Shown here piece after piece: positions 51,760 through 60,131 of a DNA stretch of 64,000 nt. Location: assembly GCF_022524345.1 (NCBI RefSeq), contig NZ_JAKWJU010000002.1, forward strand, positions 2,852,001 to 2,916,000, written 5' to 3'. Every line of letters starts with the position of its first letter. Within the stretch, counting starts at the first letter, position 1. The notes under the pieces were generated by a model that made no database searches, was not told where the DNA came from, and saw only the letters and a program-made list of their open reading frames with translations. Position numbers and translations under genes: made by a program. This stretch comes from Streptomyces marispadix (GTDB taxonomy: Bacteria; Actinomycetota; Actinomycetes; Streptomycetales; Streptomycetaceae).

Positions 51760-53049
51760 ATGACGGATCAGCCCAGCACACAAGACCGGGATCAGCCCGG
51801 CACGCCCCACCGCCGGCGCGACCTCGACATCGCCGTCTACGGCGCGACCGGCTTCGTCGGCACCCTCGTCGCGCACCACCTCGCCCGGTCCGCCCCCGAG
51901 GGCACGCGCGTCGCCCTGGCAGGCCGCAGCGAGGCGAAGCTCTCGGCCGTACGCGCCACCCTGGGCGAACGCGCCCGCGACTGGCCGCTGTTGGTCGCCG
52001 ACGCCGGTGACCGCGCGGCCCTGGAGAAGATCGCGGAGTCGGCACACGTGGTCGTCACCACCGTCGGGCCCTACGCCAAGTACGGGCGCGAACTGGTGGG
52101 CGCCTGCGCCCGTTCCGGCACCGACTACGTCGATCTGTGCGGGGAGGCGCTGTTCGTACGGGAGACCATCGACGCACACCACGACACCGCCGCGTCCAAT
52201 CACGCCCGTATCGTCCACGCCTGCGGCTTCGACTCGATCCCGTCCGACATCAACGTCCACGTGCTGCACGAGAAGGTGCGCGCCGACGGCAACGGCGAGC
52301 TGACCGACACCACTTCGGTCCTCACCTCCGTCAGCGGCGGTGTCAGCGGCGGCACCATCGACACGGTGCGGCAGCAGATCGATCTGATGAAGTCCGACCG
52401 CGACGCCCGCCGCCTCGCCATGGACCCCTACACCCTCAGCCCCGACCGTGCCGCCGAGCCCGAACTCGGCCGCCAGGACGATCTGTTCATGGCCCGGGGC
52501 TCGAAGGCCGGGATTCCGCTGCGGGGCGTCCTCGCCCCCTTCCCCATGGCGCCCTTCAACACCCGTGTCGTACGGCGCAGCGCGGCGCTGCGCGACCACG
52601 CCTACGGGGCGCGCTTCCGCTACCGCGAGGCCATGCGCGTAGGGCCGCCCGTGCTCTCCCCGCTGATCGCGGCCGGGACCGCCGGGTTCATGGGCGCCCT
52701 CGTCACCGGGCTGGCCCTGCGTCCCACGCGGCCCCTGATGGACAAGGTGCTGCCCGACCCGGGCGACGGCCCGGACGCCGATACGCGAGAGAAGGGCCAC
52801 TTCACCTTCGACACCTTCGCCCGAACCACATCCGGGGTCCGCTACACCGCACGCTTCAAGGCTCAGGGCGATCCCGGCTACAACGCCACCGCCGTCATGC
52901 TCGGCGAGTCCGCGCTCGCACTCGTATGGGACCGGGACGCACTGCCCGAGACGGACGGCGGCGTGCTCACCCCGGCCACGGCGCTCGGTGCCGCGCTCGT
53001 GGCCCGGCTGCGGGCGCAGGGCATGATGATCGCGGCGAAGTCCTACTGA
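51760..53049 (+). CDS. Saccharopine dehydrogenase-like oxidoreductase
   Basis: The 429-residue protein has an N-terminal Rossmann fold (DIAVYGATGFVGTLVAHHLA, VALAGRSEAKLSAVRATLG, HVVVTTVGPYAKYGRELVGA) of the saccharopine dehydrogenase-like family, including the trans-acting enoyl reductases of mycobacteria. It continues with ACGFDSIPSDINVHVLHEKV and SGGVSGGTIDTVRQQIDLM. A C-terminal region has a hydrophobic stretch (LIAAGTAGFMGALVTGLAL) that may touch the membrane. Lysine synthesis is unlikely. Lipid modification is more typical of this branch. The ribosome-binding site GGAAGGA precedes ATG 51760. Confidence 0.85.
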   Translation: MTDQPSTQDRDQPGTPHRRRDLDIAVYGATGFVGTLVAHHLARSAPEGTRVALAGRSEAKLSAVRATLGERARDWPLLVADAGDRAALEKIAESAHVVVTTVGPYAKYGRELVGACARSGTDYVDLCGEALFVRETIDAHHDTAASNHARIVHACGFDSIPSDINVHVLHEKVRADGNGELTDTTSVLTSVSGGVSGGTIDTVRQQIDLMKSDRDARRLAMDPYTLSPDRAAEPELGRQDDLFMARGSKAGIPLRGVLAPFPMAPFNTRVVRRSAALRDHAYGARFRYREAMRVGPPVLSPLIAAGTAGFMGALVTGLALRPTRPLMDKVLPDPGDGPDADTREKGHFTFDTFARTTSGVRYTARFKAQGDPGYNATAVMLGESALALVWDRDALPETDGGVLTPATALGAALVARLRAQGMMIAAKSY

Positions 53050-53143
53050 GGCGGCCGGACCGGGGCGCGGTCGAGGATCACGGGACCGCGCCCCGGGCAC
53101 GGGCCCGTTCCTTCCCGGGCCGGCACTCGCTGCCGTCCCGGGA

Positions 53144-53596
53144 TCAGCGCCCGTTCGGACTGCCGCCCTCCGGACTTCCGCCTTCCTGACCGTCCCCGCG
53201 GATCTCGGCGATCAGGGCTTCCACGTACTCCTTGATCCGGTCCCGGATGGGACGTACGGATTCGACGCCCTTGCCCGCGGGATCGTCCAACTCCCAGTCC
53301 CGATACGTCTTTCCGGGGAAGACGGGGCAGGCGTCGCCGCAGCCCATGGTCACGACGTAGTCGGAAGCCTCGACGGCGTCCGTGGTGAGCACCCTGGGCC
53401 GGCTGCTGGAGATGTCGATGCCCACCTCCCTCATGGCCTCTACGGCGGCGGGGTTGACTCGCTCGGCGGGCAGCGATCCCGCGGACCGTACTTCGATCTG
53501 CTCACCCGCGAGACGGGCGAGGAATCCGGCTGCCATCTGGGAACGCCCGGCGTTGTGCACGCAGACGAACAGCACGGATGCGAGGGGAGTCGGCAT
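53144..53596 (-). CDS. arsC: Arsenate reductase ArsC (low-molecular-weight phosphatase type)
   Basis: The 150-residue enzyme has the phosphatase loop FVCVHNAGRSQMAAGF (nucleophile Cys12), the general-acid region around WELDDPAGKG, and the resolving cysteines Cys86 and Cys90 in TMGCGDACPVFPG. This is the thioredoxin-linked ArsC pattern. It reduces arsenate to arsenite for export. A C-terminal Gly/Ser/Glu tail follows. It is divergent from arsR1-acr3, with two ArsR operator candidates in the 157-bp gap nearer the arsR side. Confidence 0.9.
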   Translation of the reverse strand: MPTPLASVLFVCVHNAGRSQMAAGFLARLAGEQIEVRSAGSLPAERVNPAAVEAMREVGIDISSSRPRVLTTDAVEASDYVVTMGCGDACPVFPGKTYRDWELDDPAGKGVESVRPIRDRIKEYVEALIAEIRGDGQEGGSPEGGSPNGR

Positions 53597-53722
53597 CGGT
53601 TCTCCTTCGGCGGGGGGCCGGACGGTCCGTGGACGCGGATGTGGAGCGGGACGTGGAGGCGTACGGAAACGGGGACGGGGGGACCGGGGAGGGACGACCG
53701 GGTGGCGATGCCCGCACTGGTG

Positions 53723-53760
53723 TCAGCGACGGCTGATGTGACAGTATCAGCGCATGCTGA
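53723..53760. promoter_or_regulatory. Two copies of a TCAGC-N4-GCTGA palindrome at arsR1
   Basis: TCAGC-GACG-GCTGA (53723-53736) and TCAGC-GCAT-GCTGA (53747-53760) are identical in both arms and 24 bp apart. The second covers the arsR1 start codon. They are strong candidate ArsR operators controlling arsR1-acr3 and perhaps arsC. Confidence 0.72.
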
Positions 53761-54068
53761 CGTCAGTCGACACTGATCTGATCCGGGTTCTGGCGGACCC
53801 GCTCAGACTCCGGATCGTGACTCTGCTCGCCCACGAGACGCTCTGCACTACGCATCTGGTCGAGGAGACCGGCGCCCGCCAGACCAATCTCTCCAACCAT
53901 CTGAGGGTGCTGCGGGACGCGGGCGTCGTCGACACCGAACCGTGCGGCAGGTTCACGTACTACAAGCTGCGGCCCGACGTGCTCACAGCCCTTGCCGGCT
54001 CCTTCGCCGAGCTGGCCGAGACCGCCCGTACCACCATCGAGACCGACCGCAAGAGGGCCTGCCAGTGA
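53754..54068 (+). CDS. arsR: ArsR-family arsenic-responsive repressor
   Basis: The 104-residue winged-helix repressor starts MLTSVDTDLIRVLADPLRLR. The recognition helix region is ETGARQTNLSNHLRVLRDAG and the beta wing TEPCGRFTYYKL. Possible metal ligands are Cys31 (HETLCTTHLV), Cys64 and Cys103, which differs from the classic CxC arrangement. Its stop overlaps the acr3 start in GTGA (54065-54068), so repressor and pump are co-translated. The second palindromic operator overlaps its ATG at 53754. Confidence 0.9.
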   Translation: MLTSVDTDLIRVLADPLRLRIVTLLAHETLCTTHLVEETGARQTNLSNHLRVLRDAGVVDTEPCGRFTYYKLRPDVLTALAGSFAELAETARTTIETDRKRACQ

Positions 54069-55268
54069 CTCGCGCCGAACCTTCCGCCGCCTCGCCTCCG
54101 GAGCCCGGAGCCGGGTCCCAGTCCGGCTCCGCAGCCGGTCCCGAAGCCGGTCCCGAAGCCCGGGTCGTCGCCGAACTCTCCACGCTGGACCGCTTCCTGG
54201 CGCTGTGGATTCTGCTCGCGATGGCACTCGGGCTCGGACTCGGACGCGTCGTCCCCGGCCTGAACAGCCTTCTCGGCAGGGTCGAGATCGGCGGGATCTC
54301 GCTGCCCATCGCCCTGGGCCTGCTGGTGATGATGTATCCGGTGCTGGCGAAGGTCCGCTACGACAAGCTGGGCACCGTCACCGGCGACCGGAAGCTGATG
54401 CTCTCCTCGCTGGCCGTCAACTGGGTGCTGGGCCCCGCGGTGATGTTCGCGCTCGCCTGGCTCTTCCTGCCGGACCTCCCCGAGTACCGCACGGGACTGA
54501 TCATCGTCGGCCTGGCCCGCTGCATCGCGATGGTCGTCATCTGGAACGACCTGGCCCGCGGCGACCGCGAGGCGGCGGCCGTACTCGTCGCCCTCAACTC
54601 CCTGTTCCAGGTACTCGCGTTCGGCCTGCTCGCCTGGTTCTATCTCGGCCTGCTGCCGGGCTGGCTCGGCCTCGGAGGCGGCGGGCGGCCGGACTTCTCC
54701 ATGTGGACGATCGCCTGGAACGTCGTCGTCTTCCTCGGTATCCCACTGCTCGCCGGATTCCTCACCCCTCACCCGCCGCCTCGGCGAGCGGAAGATGGGC
54801 CGCGATTCCTATGAGAACCGATTCCTGCCGAGGATCGGCCCGCTAGCCCTCTGCGGTCTGCTGTTCACCATCGTGATCCTCTTCGCCCTCCAGGGGGAGA
54901 CGATCACCTCGCGGCCCCTGGACGTCGCCCGCATCGCGCTGCCCCTGCTCGCCTACTTCGCCCTGATGTGGTTCGGCACCTTCGCCCTCGGCAGGAGCCT
55001 CGGCCTCCCCTACGACCGCACCGCCACACTCGCCTTCACCGCCGCGGGCAACAACTTCGAACTCGCCATCGCCGTCGCCGTCGCCACCTTCGGCGTCACC
55101 TCAGGACAGGCGCTCTCCGGGGTCGTCGGACCGCTCATCGAGGTGCCGGTCCTCGTGGCCCTGGTGTACGTATCGCTGGCGTGGCGGCGGAAGTTCACTG
55201 GGTTCCAGCCATCGTCCGAGACGACGTCCCAGGCGCCGTCCGAGGCGACGTCCCAGGCACCGTCCTAG
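54065..55268 (+). pseudogene. acr3: Arsenite efflux permease Acr3, split by a 7-bp duplication
   Basis: Two frames make up one Acr3 (ArsB, bile-acid/arsenite family) permease. The first (GTG 54065 to a stop at 54812-54814) has LDRFLALWILLAMALGLGLG, NWVLGPAVMFALAWLFLPDL and GLARCIAMVVIWNDLARGDR with the essential Cys. The second (to 55268) has ENRFLPRIGPLALCGLLFTI, GRSLGLPYDRTATLAFTAAG and NNFELAIAVAVATFGVTSG. They break at a perfect tandem CCTCACC (54760-54766, 54767-54773). Removing one copy restores GFLTRRLGERKMG, the family reading. As written the product loses its last four helices. It is a real loss, a reversible state or a sequence error. The N-terminal head is Pro/Gly/Ala-rich. Confidence 0.85.
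54760..54773. repeat. 7-bp tandem duplication that frameshifts acr3
   Basis: CCTCACC occurs twice head-to-tail. One copy fits the family reading frame and two do not. Confidence 0.9.
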
Positions 55269-55449
55269 GCGGCATCCCGGGTTCAGGCGCGGGTGCAGTC
55301 CGTACGGTGACGGGGCCCGGCCGGGTGCAACTCACGGGCCCCGCACGAGAAGCGGCCCGTACCGGCGTCGGCCGAACGAGGAGCGCCGCCACCCGGCACT
55401 TGTTAGGCTTGCGAAAGATACGCAGGTCAGGACGTGTGAGGAGGCGGCA

Positions 55450-55608
55450 GTGCGGCACACTCCCGCTTTCGCGGCTGTTCGTCCTGGTGGACGCCGGTGC
55501 GAGTGCGGCGCGGTGCGCCGGTCGCAGGAGCGGCGTCCGATCGGCACGAACGGCTACATCAGCACCTGGGGCGCGCTGACGAGCCTGTGCCCGCCGAAGG
55601 GGATCTGA
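55450..55608 (+). CDS. Possible small protein between acr3 and nhaA (52 aa)
   Basis: In the 464-bp gap 55269-55732 an open frame from GTG 55450 has GAGGAGG (55437-55443) six bases upstream. It ends GTNGYISTWGALTSLCPPKG-Ile, with a CEC motif in the middle. Third-position GC is high only in the 3' two thirds. A competing frame (GTG 55435) covers the 5' part, so a frameshifted older gene is possible. I do not recognise it. The rest of the gap, including TTAGGCTTGCGAAAG at 55404-55418, holds nothing I can name. Confidence 0.3.
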   Translation: MRHTPAFAAVRPGGRRCECGAVRRSQERRPIGTNGYISTWGALTSLCPPKGI

Positions 55609-55732
55609 GCTTCCGCCGCACCCGATGCGGGAGCCTGCGCCCAGGCGGTCCCTTCGTGCATCACGTCTCGTAGGGCCGCAGGGGCGTCACGTCGTCCCGA
55701 CACCCTCACCGGCCGTATCTGGAGCCTCTTCG

Positions 55733-56947
55733 ATGTCTGCCTTCGCGCGGCTCTCCGCCGCGCTGCGTTCCGACGCCCTCAGCGGTTCACTGCTGATCGC
55801 CGCCGCCCTCGTGGCGCTGATCTGGGCCAACTCGCCGCTGTCCGCCTCGTATGAGTCCCTGCGCTCGTTCCACTTCGGGCCGGCCGCCCTGCACCTGGAT
55901 CTGAGCGTCCAGTCATGGGCGGCGGACGGCCTGCTGGCGGTGTTCTTCTTCATCGTCGGCAACGAGCTGAAGCAGGAACTCGTCCACGGAGAGCTGCGCG
56001 ACCCCCGCCGTGCCGTGCTGCCGATCGTCGCCGCACTGGGCGGCGTGCTGATCCCGGCCCTCCTCTTCCTCGCGGTCAACGTCCGCTCCGGCGGGGACGC
56101 GATCGGCGGTTGGGGCATCCCGATGGCCACCGACATCGCCTTCGCGGTGGCCGTTCTCGCCGTGGCCGGGCGCGGCCTGCCCGGCTCGCTGCGTACGTTC
56201 CTGCTGACCCTGGCCACGGTGGACGATCTGGCCGCCGTCATAGTGATCGCCGTCGCCTACACCAGCGGACTGTCCCTCACCGCGCTCGGGCTCGCCGCCG
56301 CCGGTCTGGCCGTGTTCGGCTACTTGCAGAGCGGGCGCGGCCCCGCGGTGCGCCGCGTGCGGGCTGCCGTGCCGGGTCCGCTGCCGTATGTACTGCTCGC
56401 GCCCGCCGTGTGGGCGCTGATGCACGCATCCGGAATCCACGCGACGATCGCCGGTGTCGCGATGGGCCTGCTGATGCGTACGACCGTGCGCGAGGGCGAA
56501 TCGGTCAGCCCGTCCCACCGCGCGGAGGAGCTGCTGCGGCCGGTGTCGGCGGGGCTGGCGCTGCCCGTCTTCGCGCTGGTGTCGGCCGGGATTCCGCTGC
56601 ACGGGGCGGGCGGATTCTGGACGAGCACCATCACCTGGGGCGTCGTCGCCGGGCTGATCGGCGGCAAGATCCTAGGCATCCTCGGCGGCGCATGGCTGAC
56701 CGCCCGCTTCACCAGCGCTCATCTCGGCCCGCGGCTCGGCTGGGCCGACATCGCCGCCGTCGGCATCCTCGGCGGCATCGGCTTCACCGTCTCCCTGCTC
56801 ATCGCCGAACTCTCCTACTCCGGCGCCCCGGACCTCACCCACGCCAGGGGCGCAGTCCTGCTGGCCTCCGCGATCGCGTCGCTGCTGGCCGTGGTCGTAC
56901 TGAGACGGCGCAGCGCTCACCACCTCGGCGCGCGACCCGCCGGGTAG
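55733..56947 (+). CDS. nhaA: Na+/H+ antiporter NhaA
   Basis: The 404-residue antiporter has about twelve helices. Family marks are VFFFIVGNELKQELVHGELR, WGIPMATDIAFAVAVLAVAG and the ion-binding pair in TLATVDDLAAVIVIAVAYT (the two essential Asp), plus AVGILGGIGFTVSLLIAELS near the C terminus. It exports sodium for protons. The start is ATG 55733 (MSAFARLSAALRSDALSG). Upstream in-frame sequence is not NhaA-like. Its place inside the arsenic island is notable, and Acr3 itself exchanges ions with protons, but no direct link is known. Confidence 0.93.
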   Translation: MSAFARLSAALRSDALSGSLLIAAALVALIWANSPLSASYESLRSFHFGPAALHLDLSVQSWAADGLLAVFFFIVGNELKQELVHGELRDPRRAVLPIVAALGGVLIPALLFLAVNVRSGGDAIGGWGIPMATDIAFAVAVLAVAGRGLPGSLRTFLLTLATVDDLAAVIVIAVAYTSGLSLTALGLAAAGLAVFGYLQSGRGPAVRRVRAAVPGPLPYVLLAPAVWALMHASGIHATIAGVAMGLLMRTTVREGESVSPSHRAEELLRPVSAGLALPVFALVSAGIPLHGAGGFWTSTITWGVVAGLIGGKILGILGGAWLTARFTSAHLGPRLGWADIAAVGILGGIGFTVSLLIAELSYSGAPDLTHARGAVLLASAIASLLAVVVLRRRSAHHLGARPAG

Positions 56948-56963
56948 GCGGAGGGCCTGAACA

Positions 56964-56985
56964 TCCGGGCACCCCGACGCCCGGA
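56964..56985. terminator. Hairpin between convergent nhaA and arsM
   Basis: TCCGGGC (56964-56970) pairs with GCCCGGA (56979-56985) over an 8-nt loop, 17 bp after the nhaA stop and in the gap before the converging arsM gene. Confidence 0.5.
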
Positions 56986-57049
56986 CGCTCGGGCCCAACT
57001 CCCCGCCCCGGGTCGCGGTCTTGGCGATTCCGACGGCCGCTCGGCCCGC

Positions 57050-58318
57050 TCAGGCGACGACGGGGCTGCGGCGTTCGAGGAGTACGACGTCCCGCCATGT
57101 GCCGTGCTGGCGGCCGACGCGTTCTCGGGTGCCTACGACCCGGAAACCGGCGGCCCGGTGCAGGGCGAGGCTGGCGGCGTTCTCGGGGAAGATCCCCGAC
57201 TGCACGGTCCACACCCCGGCGCTCTCCGTCGAGGCGATCAGCGCGTCCAGCAGGGCGCGGGCGATGCCCCGGCCTCTGGTGTCGCCGCGTACATAGACGG
57301 AGTGCTCGACCACCCCGGCGTACACGTCCCTCGACGAGGTGGGAGCTGCGGCGATCCAGCCGAGCACCGCACCCGTCGCGTCGTCTACGGCCACATAGCG
57401 GTGCAGGGGCAGCTTCGCCGCGTCGAACGACTCCCAGTCGGGTGCGGCCGTCTCGAACGTCGCGTCGCCTTCCTCGATTCCGGCCTGATAGAGCGCCAGC
57501 ACCGCGTCGGCGTCCTGTGCGCGCATCGGCCGCAGTACGACGCCTTCGGGAGCGGCGGGTTTGGCGGCCTTGACGATCGCCGAGTACACGCCCAGCCCTG
57601 CGTCGGCGGTCGGTGTGATGACGGCGCCGGTGAATCCGGCGGCCGACAGCAACTCCCGGTACTCGTCTGCCGTGAGGGTGGTGGCGCAGCCGGTGGCCCG
57701 TTCGGCCTCCGCACGCCGGGCCGGGGTCAGCCCGGGGTGGGCGAGGACGTCGCTGACCCCGAAGTGGCCGCCGGGGCGCAGCACTCGATAGGCCTCGGCC
57801 AGAACTCTTGGCTTGTCGGCGGAGAGGTTGAGTACGCAGTTGGAGACGACCGCGTCCACGCATGCGTCCGGAAGCGGGATCTCCTCGATCCTGCCGTGCA
57901 GGAACTCCACGTTGGAGACGCCCGCTTCGCGAGCGTTGGCACGGGCTAGGGAGATCATCTCGGCGGTGGCGTCCAGCCCGTAGACCTTGCCGCCCGGGGC
58001 GACGCGGCGCGCGGAGAGCAGTACGTCGATGCCGCCGCCCGAGCCGAGGTCCAGCACGGTGTCGCCCGGGGCGAGCGGGGCGACGGCCACGGGGTTGCCG
58101 CAGCCGAGGCTGGCCCGCACGGCACCCTCCGGCAGCCGGTCGGCCTCGTCGTAACCCTCGTACCCGGCGGCGCCGAAGCACCCTTCGCCGAACGCGTCCT
58201 CCCCGCAGTCGACGACGCGCTCCCCGGCCTCGGCGGCGCGGGCGAGTGCACCGTAGCGGCCGACCACCTCTTCCAGCCGGTCGCTCGGGGCCGGGCCCGG
58301 CCGCTGGTCGCTTGCCAT
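57050..58318 (-). CDS. arsM: Arsenite methyltransferase ArsM fused to an ArsN1-like N-acetyltransferase
   Basis: The 422-residue product is a two-enzyme fusion. Residues 1-255 are an arsenite S-adenosylmethionine methyltransferase with VLDLGSGGGIDVLLSARRV (motif I) and the three catalytic cysteines equivalent to the algal enzyme: Cys73 (LGCGNP), Cys161 (SNCVLNL) and Cys211 (ATGCATT). Residues 260-420 are a GNAT of the phosphinothricin/arsinothricin acetyltransferase type: LRPMRAQDADAVLALYQAGI, GDATFETAAPDWESFDAAKL, VEHSVYVRGDTRGRGIARAL and SGIFPENAASLALHRAAGFR. ArsM methylates As(III). ArsN1 acetylates arsinothricin. I start it at ATG 58318, eight bases after GAGGAG (58327-58332), which lies within arsR2. 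Confidence 0.9.
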   Translation of the reverse strand: MASDQRPGPAPSDRLEEVVGRYGALARAAEAGERVVDCGEDAFGEGCFGAAGYEGYDEADRLPEGAVRASLGCGNPVAVAPLAPGDTVLDLGSGGGIDVLLSARRVAPGGKVYGLDATAEMISLARANAREAGVSNVEFLHGRIEEIPLPDACVDAVVSNCVLNLSADKPRVLAEAYRVLRPGGHFGVSDVLAHPGLTPARRAEAERATGCATTLTADEYRELLSAAGFTGAVITPTADAGLGVYSAIVKAAKPAAPEGVVLRPMRAQDADAVLALYQAGIEEGDATFETAAPDWESFDAAKLPLHRYVAVDDATGAVLGWIAAAPTSSRDVYAGVVEHSVYVRGDTRGRGIARALLDALIASTESAGVWTVQSGIFPENAASLALHRAAGFRVVGTRERVGRQHGTWRDVVLLERRSPVVA

Positions 58319-58323
58319 GGCGA

Positions 58324-58680
58324 TCACTCCTCGCTCGTGACTGTGGAGGACTGCGGGGATACGGCCGATGGTGTGGGTCGCCCCATGACGACGTCGGCGG
58401 CGGACGGGAAGCAGGTCACGCACTCGTCGTTGATGCGGTAGTAGCTGGCCGTCCCGGCCTGCTCGGCCAGTACGAAGCCGACATCGGCGAGCTGCCTGAG
58501 ATGCGCCGAGACGGTGGACTGTCCGACCTGCACGGCATCGACGATCGCGCCGACGCTCATCGGCTGCCCGCGGCGGGCCAGCAGCGAGACGATCTGGATT
58601 CGGGTGGCGTCGGCCAGCACCTTGAACCAGGAGGCGTACTCCCGGGCGGTGGCGCGGTCGAGAGGCTGCGCTGACTTCAT
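58324..58680 (-). CDS. arsR: ArsR-family repressor, partner of arsM
   Basis: The 118-residue winged-helix protein starts MKSAQPLDRATAREYASWFK, followed by VLADATRIQIVSLLARRGQP and the recognition region VGQSTVSAHLRQLADVGFV. The C-terminal Cys87 and Cys90 (ECVTCFP) are probable arsenite ligands placed unlike classic ArsR, as in other arsM-linked repressors. Its stop is 5 bp from the arsM start, so they form one operon. The upstream dyad overlaps its ATG. Confidence 0.88.
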   Translation of the reverse strand: MKSAQPLDRATAREYASWFKVLADATRIQIVSLLARRGQPMSVGAIVDAVQVGQSTVSAHLRQLADVGFVLAEQAGTASYYRINDECVTCFPSAADVVMGRPTPSAVSPQSSTVTSEE

Positions 58681-58704
58681 CGTTAATCGACGATAGACGA
58701 TGAA
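58676..58704. promoter_or_regulatory. Dyad overlapping the arsR2 start, probable operator
   Basis: TTCATCG (58676-58682) and CGATGAA (58698-58704) form a 7-bp inverted repeat around 15 bp, which contains a smaller ATCG-A-CGAT palindrome (58686-58694). It covers the ATG of arsR2. Confidence 0.6.
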
Positions 58705-58974
58705 GCACGGTGGCGGTCAAGCCCCTTGCGCCGACCCTGGCGTCTCCTTTCTGCGTCGCCCCGTTGCGTCGGGCCGATCCGGCCACTGGAGCGCAGTCAT
58801 CCGGAGGCAGGGAACGCCGGACGGCCGCCAGACGGCCCACTCGCAAATGCACCGAAGTCCCCCCTCCTATAGATCTCTTGACATGGCTCCGTGGCGCTCA
58901 GAAACGAGGGCCGCGGAGGCCCCGGCCGTCGCGAGACCGCTAGACGCCCATCCCCCACAGCCAAGGGAAGCCGC

Positions 58975-60105
58975 ATGACTGACACTTTGAGACGCGTCAC
59001 CGTCACCGCCGTCACCGGACTCGGCCTGTGCCTGACCCTTCTGCCCGCAGGACAGGCGCACGCACAGACCCAGACTCAGCAGGCCCCCACCCGCGTCCCG
59101 TGCAACGACATCGCCGCGCTGAAGTCCGCCATCGAGCGGGCCAACACCAGCGGCGGCTCGATCGCTCTCGCCCCCCGGTGCGTCTACAGCCTCACCCAGG
59201 CCGACAACGAGGGCGACGGCCTTCCCGAGATCACCGGCAACGTACGCATCTACGGAGACAACACCACCGTCGAACGCAACTCCGCCGCCGGCTTCCGCAT
59301 CTTCCACGTCAGACAGAGCGGCAGCCTCTCCCTGAAGTCGCTCACCGTCCGCGGCGGTGAGACCAGCACCGCGGGCGGCGCCCACGGTGGCGGCATCTTC
59401 AACGACCGCGGCACGCTCTCCCTCACCGACTCGACGGTGAGGGGCAACAGGGCCAGCACCGGCGGCGGCATCTGGAACCAGCTCGGAACGCTCGACCTCA
59501 GGAACACCTACGTACGCGACAACAGGGCCACGTTCGGCGGCGGAGTGGCCACCAACGGGAAGACGACGATGCGCGGCGGCGCCCTCCGCGACAACACCGG
59601 CGGGTTCTGGGGAGGCGGCCTCGCGAACGCGGGCGAGACGAGACTGAACCACGTCTCGGTCGACGGCAACGACTCCGGCGAGTACGGCGGCGGCATCGTC
59701 ACCCTGGCGATCAACAACGAGACCGGACCGCTCCGTATGAGCTTCACCAGGATCAAGGACAACATCGCCCGCACGGACGGCGGCGGCCTCCTCACCGGCG
59801 CGGACGAGCCGACGACCCTCTACAGAAGCACCGTCACCCGCAACACCGCGAACGGCGGCCCCACAGCCGGCGGCGGCATCGAGAACTCCGGGCGGATCCT
59901 GCGCCTCTTCATCGGTACGACCGGCACCAGGCACGAGCAGAGCAAGGGCAACTCCACCAAGCAGACGCCGCACACCGTGAACCTCATCCGCAGCGCCGTC
60001 TTCAACAACCACCCCACCGACTGCGCACCTCCCCGCAGCGTGCCCCGGTGCGATGCCGTGGCCTCTACGCCGGGTACGAACACCGGGGACCGGCAAGGGA
60101 GTTGA
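58975..60105 (+). CDS. Secreted right-handed parallel beta-helix protein
   Basis: The 376-residue protein has a Sec signal peptide (LRRVTVTAVTGLGLCLTLLP, site after AHA at about residue 30). A pectate-lyase/CSLREA-type beta-helix follows: VPCNDIAALKSAIERANTSG, LTVRGGETSTAGGAHGGGIF, LSLTDSTVRGNRASTGGGIW and MRGGALRDNTGGFWGGGLAN. Each coil carries the N-x-A...GGGI turn. Catalytic residues of pectate lyases are not evident, so it may be a surface or structural protein. It sits inside the arsenic island, between arsR2 (divergent) and the converging arsR3, without an evident functional link. The ribosome-binding site is AAGGGA. Its upstream gap 58705-58974 has a TATAGAT and a TTGACA but no clear pairing. 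Confidence 0.85.
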   Translation: MTDTLRRVTVTAVTGLGLCLTLLPAGQAHAQTQTQQAPTRVPCNDIAALKSAIERANTSGGSIALAPRCVYSLTQADNEGDGLPEITGNVRIYGDNTTVERNSAAGFRIFHVRQSGSLSLKSLTVRGGETSTAGGAHGGGIFNDRGTLSLTDSTVRGNRASTGGGIWNQLGTLDLRNTYVRDNRATFGGGVATNGKTTMRGGALRDNTGGFWGGGLANAGETRLNHVSVDGNDSGEYGGGIVTLAINNETGPLRMSFTRIKDNIARTDGGGLLTGADEPTTLYRSTVTRNTANGGPTAGGGIENSGRILRLFIGTTGTRHEQSKGNSTKQTPHTVNLIRSAVFNNHPTDCAPPRSVPRCDAVASTPGTNTGDRQGS

Positions 60106-60131
60106 CGTAGCGGACCGCTGCGGGACGGGGG

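Noticed and set aside
55404..55418. Iron box (DmdR-type) at TTAGGCTTGCGAAAG
   Set aside because: Only the first half TTAGGCT resembles the palindrome. The second half CTAA is missing.
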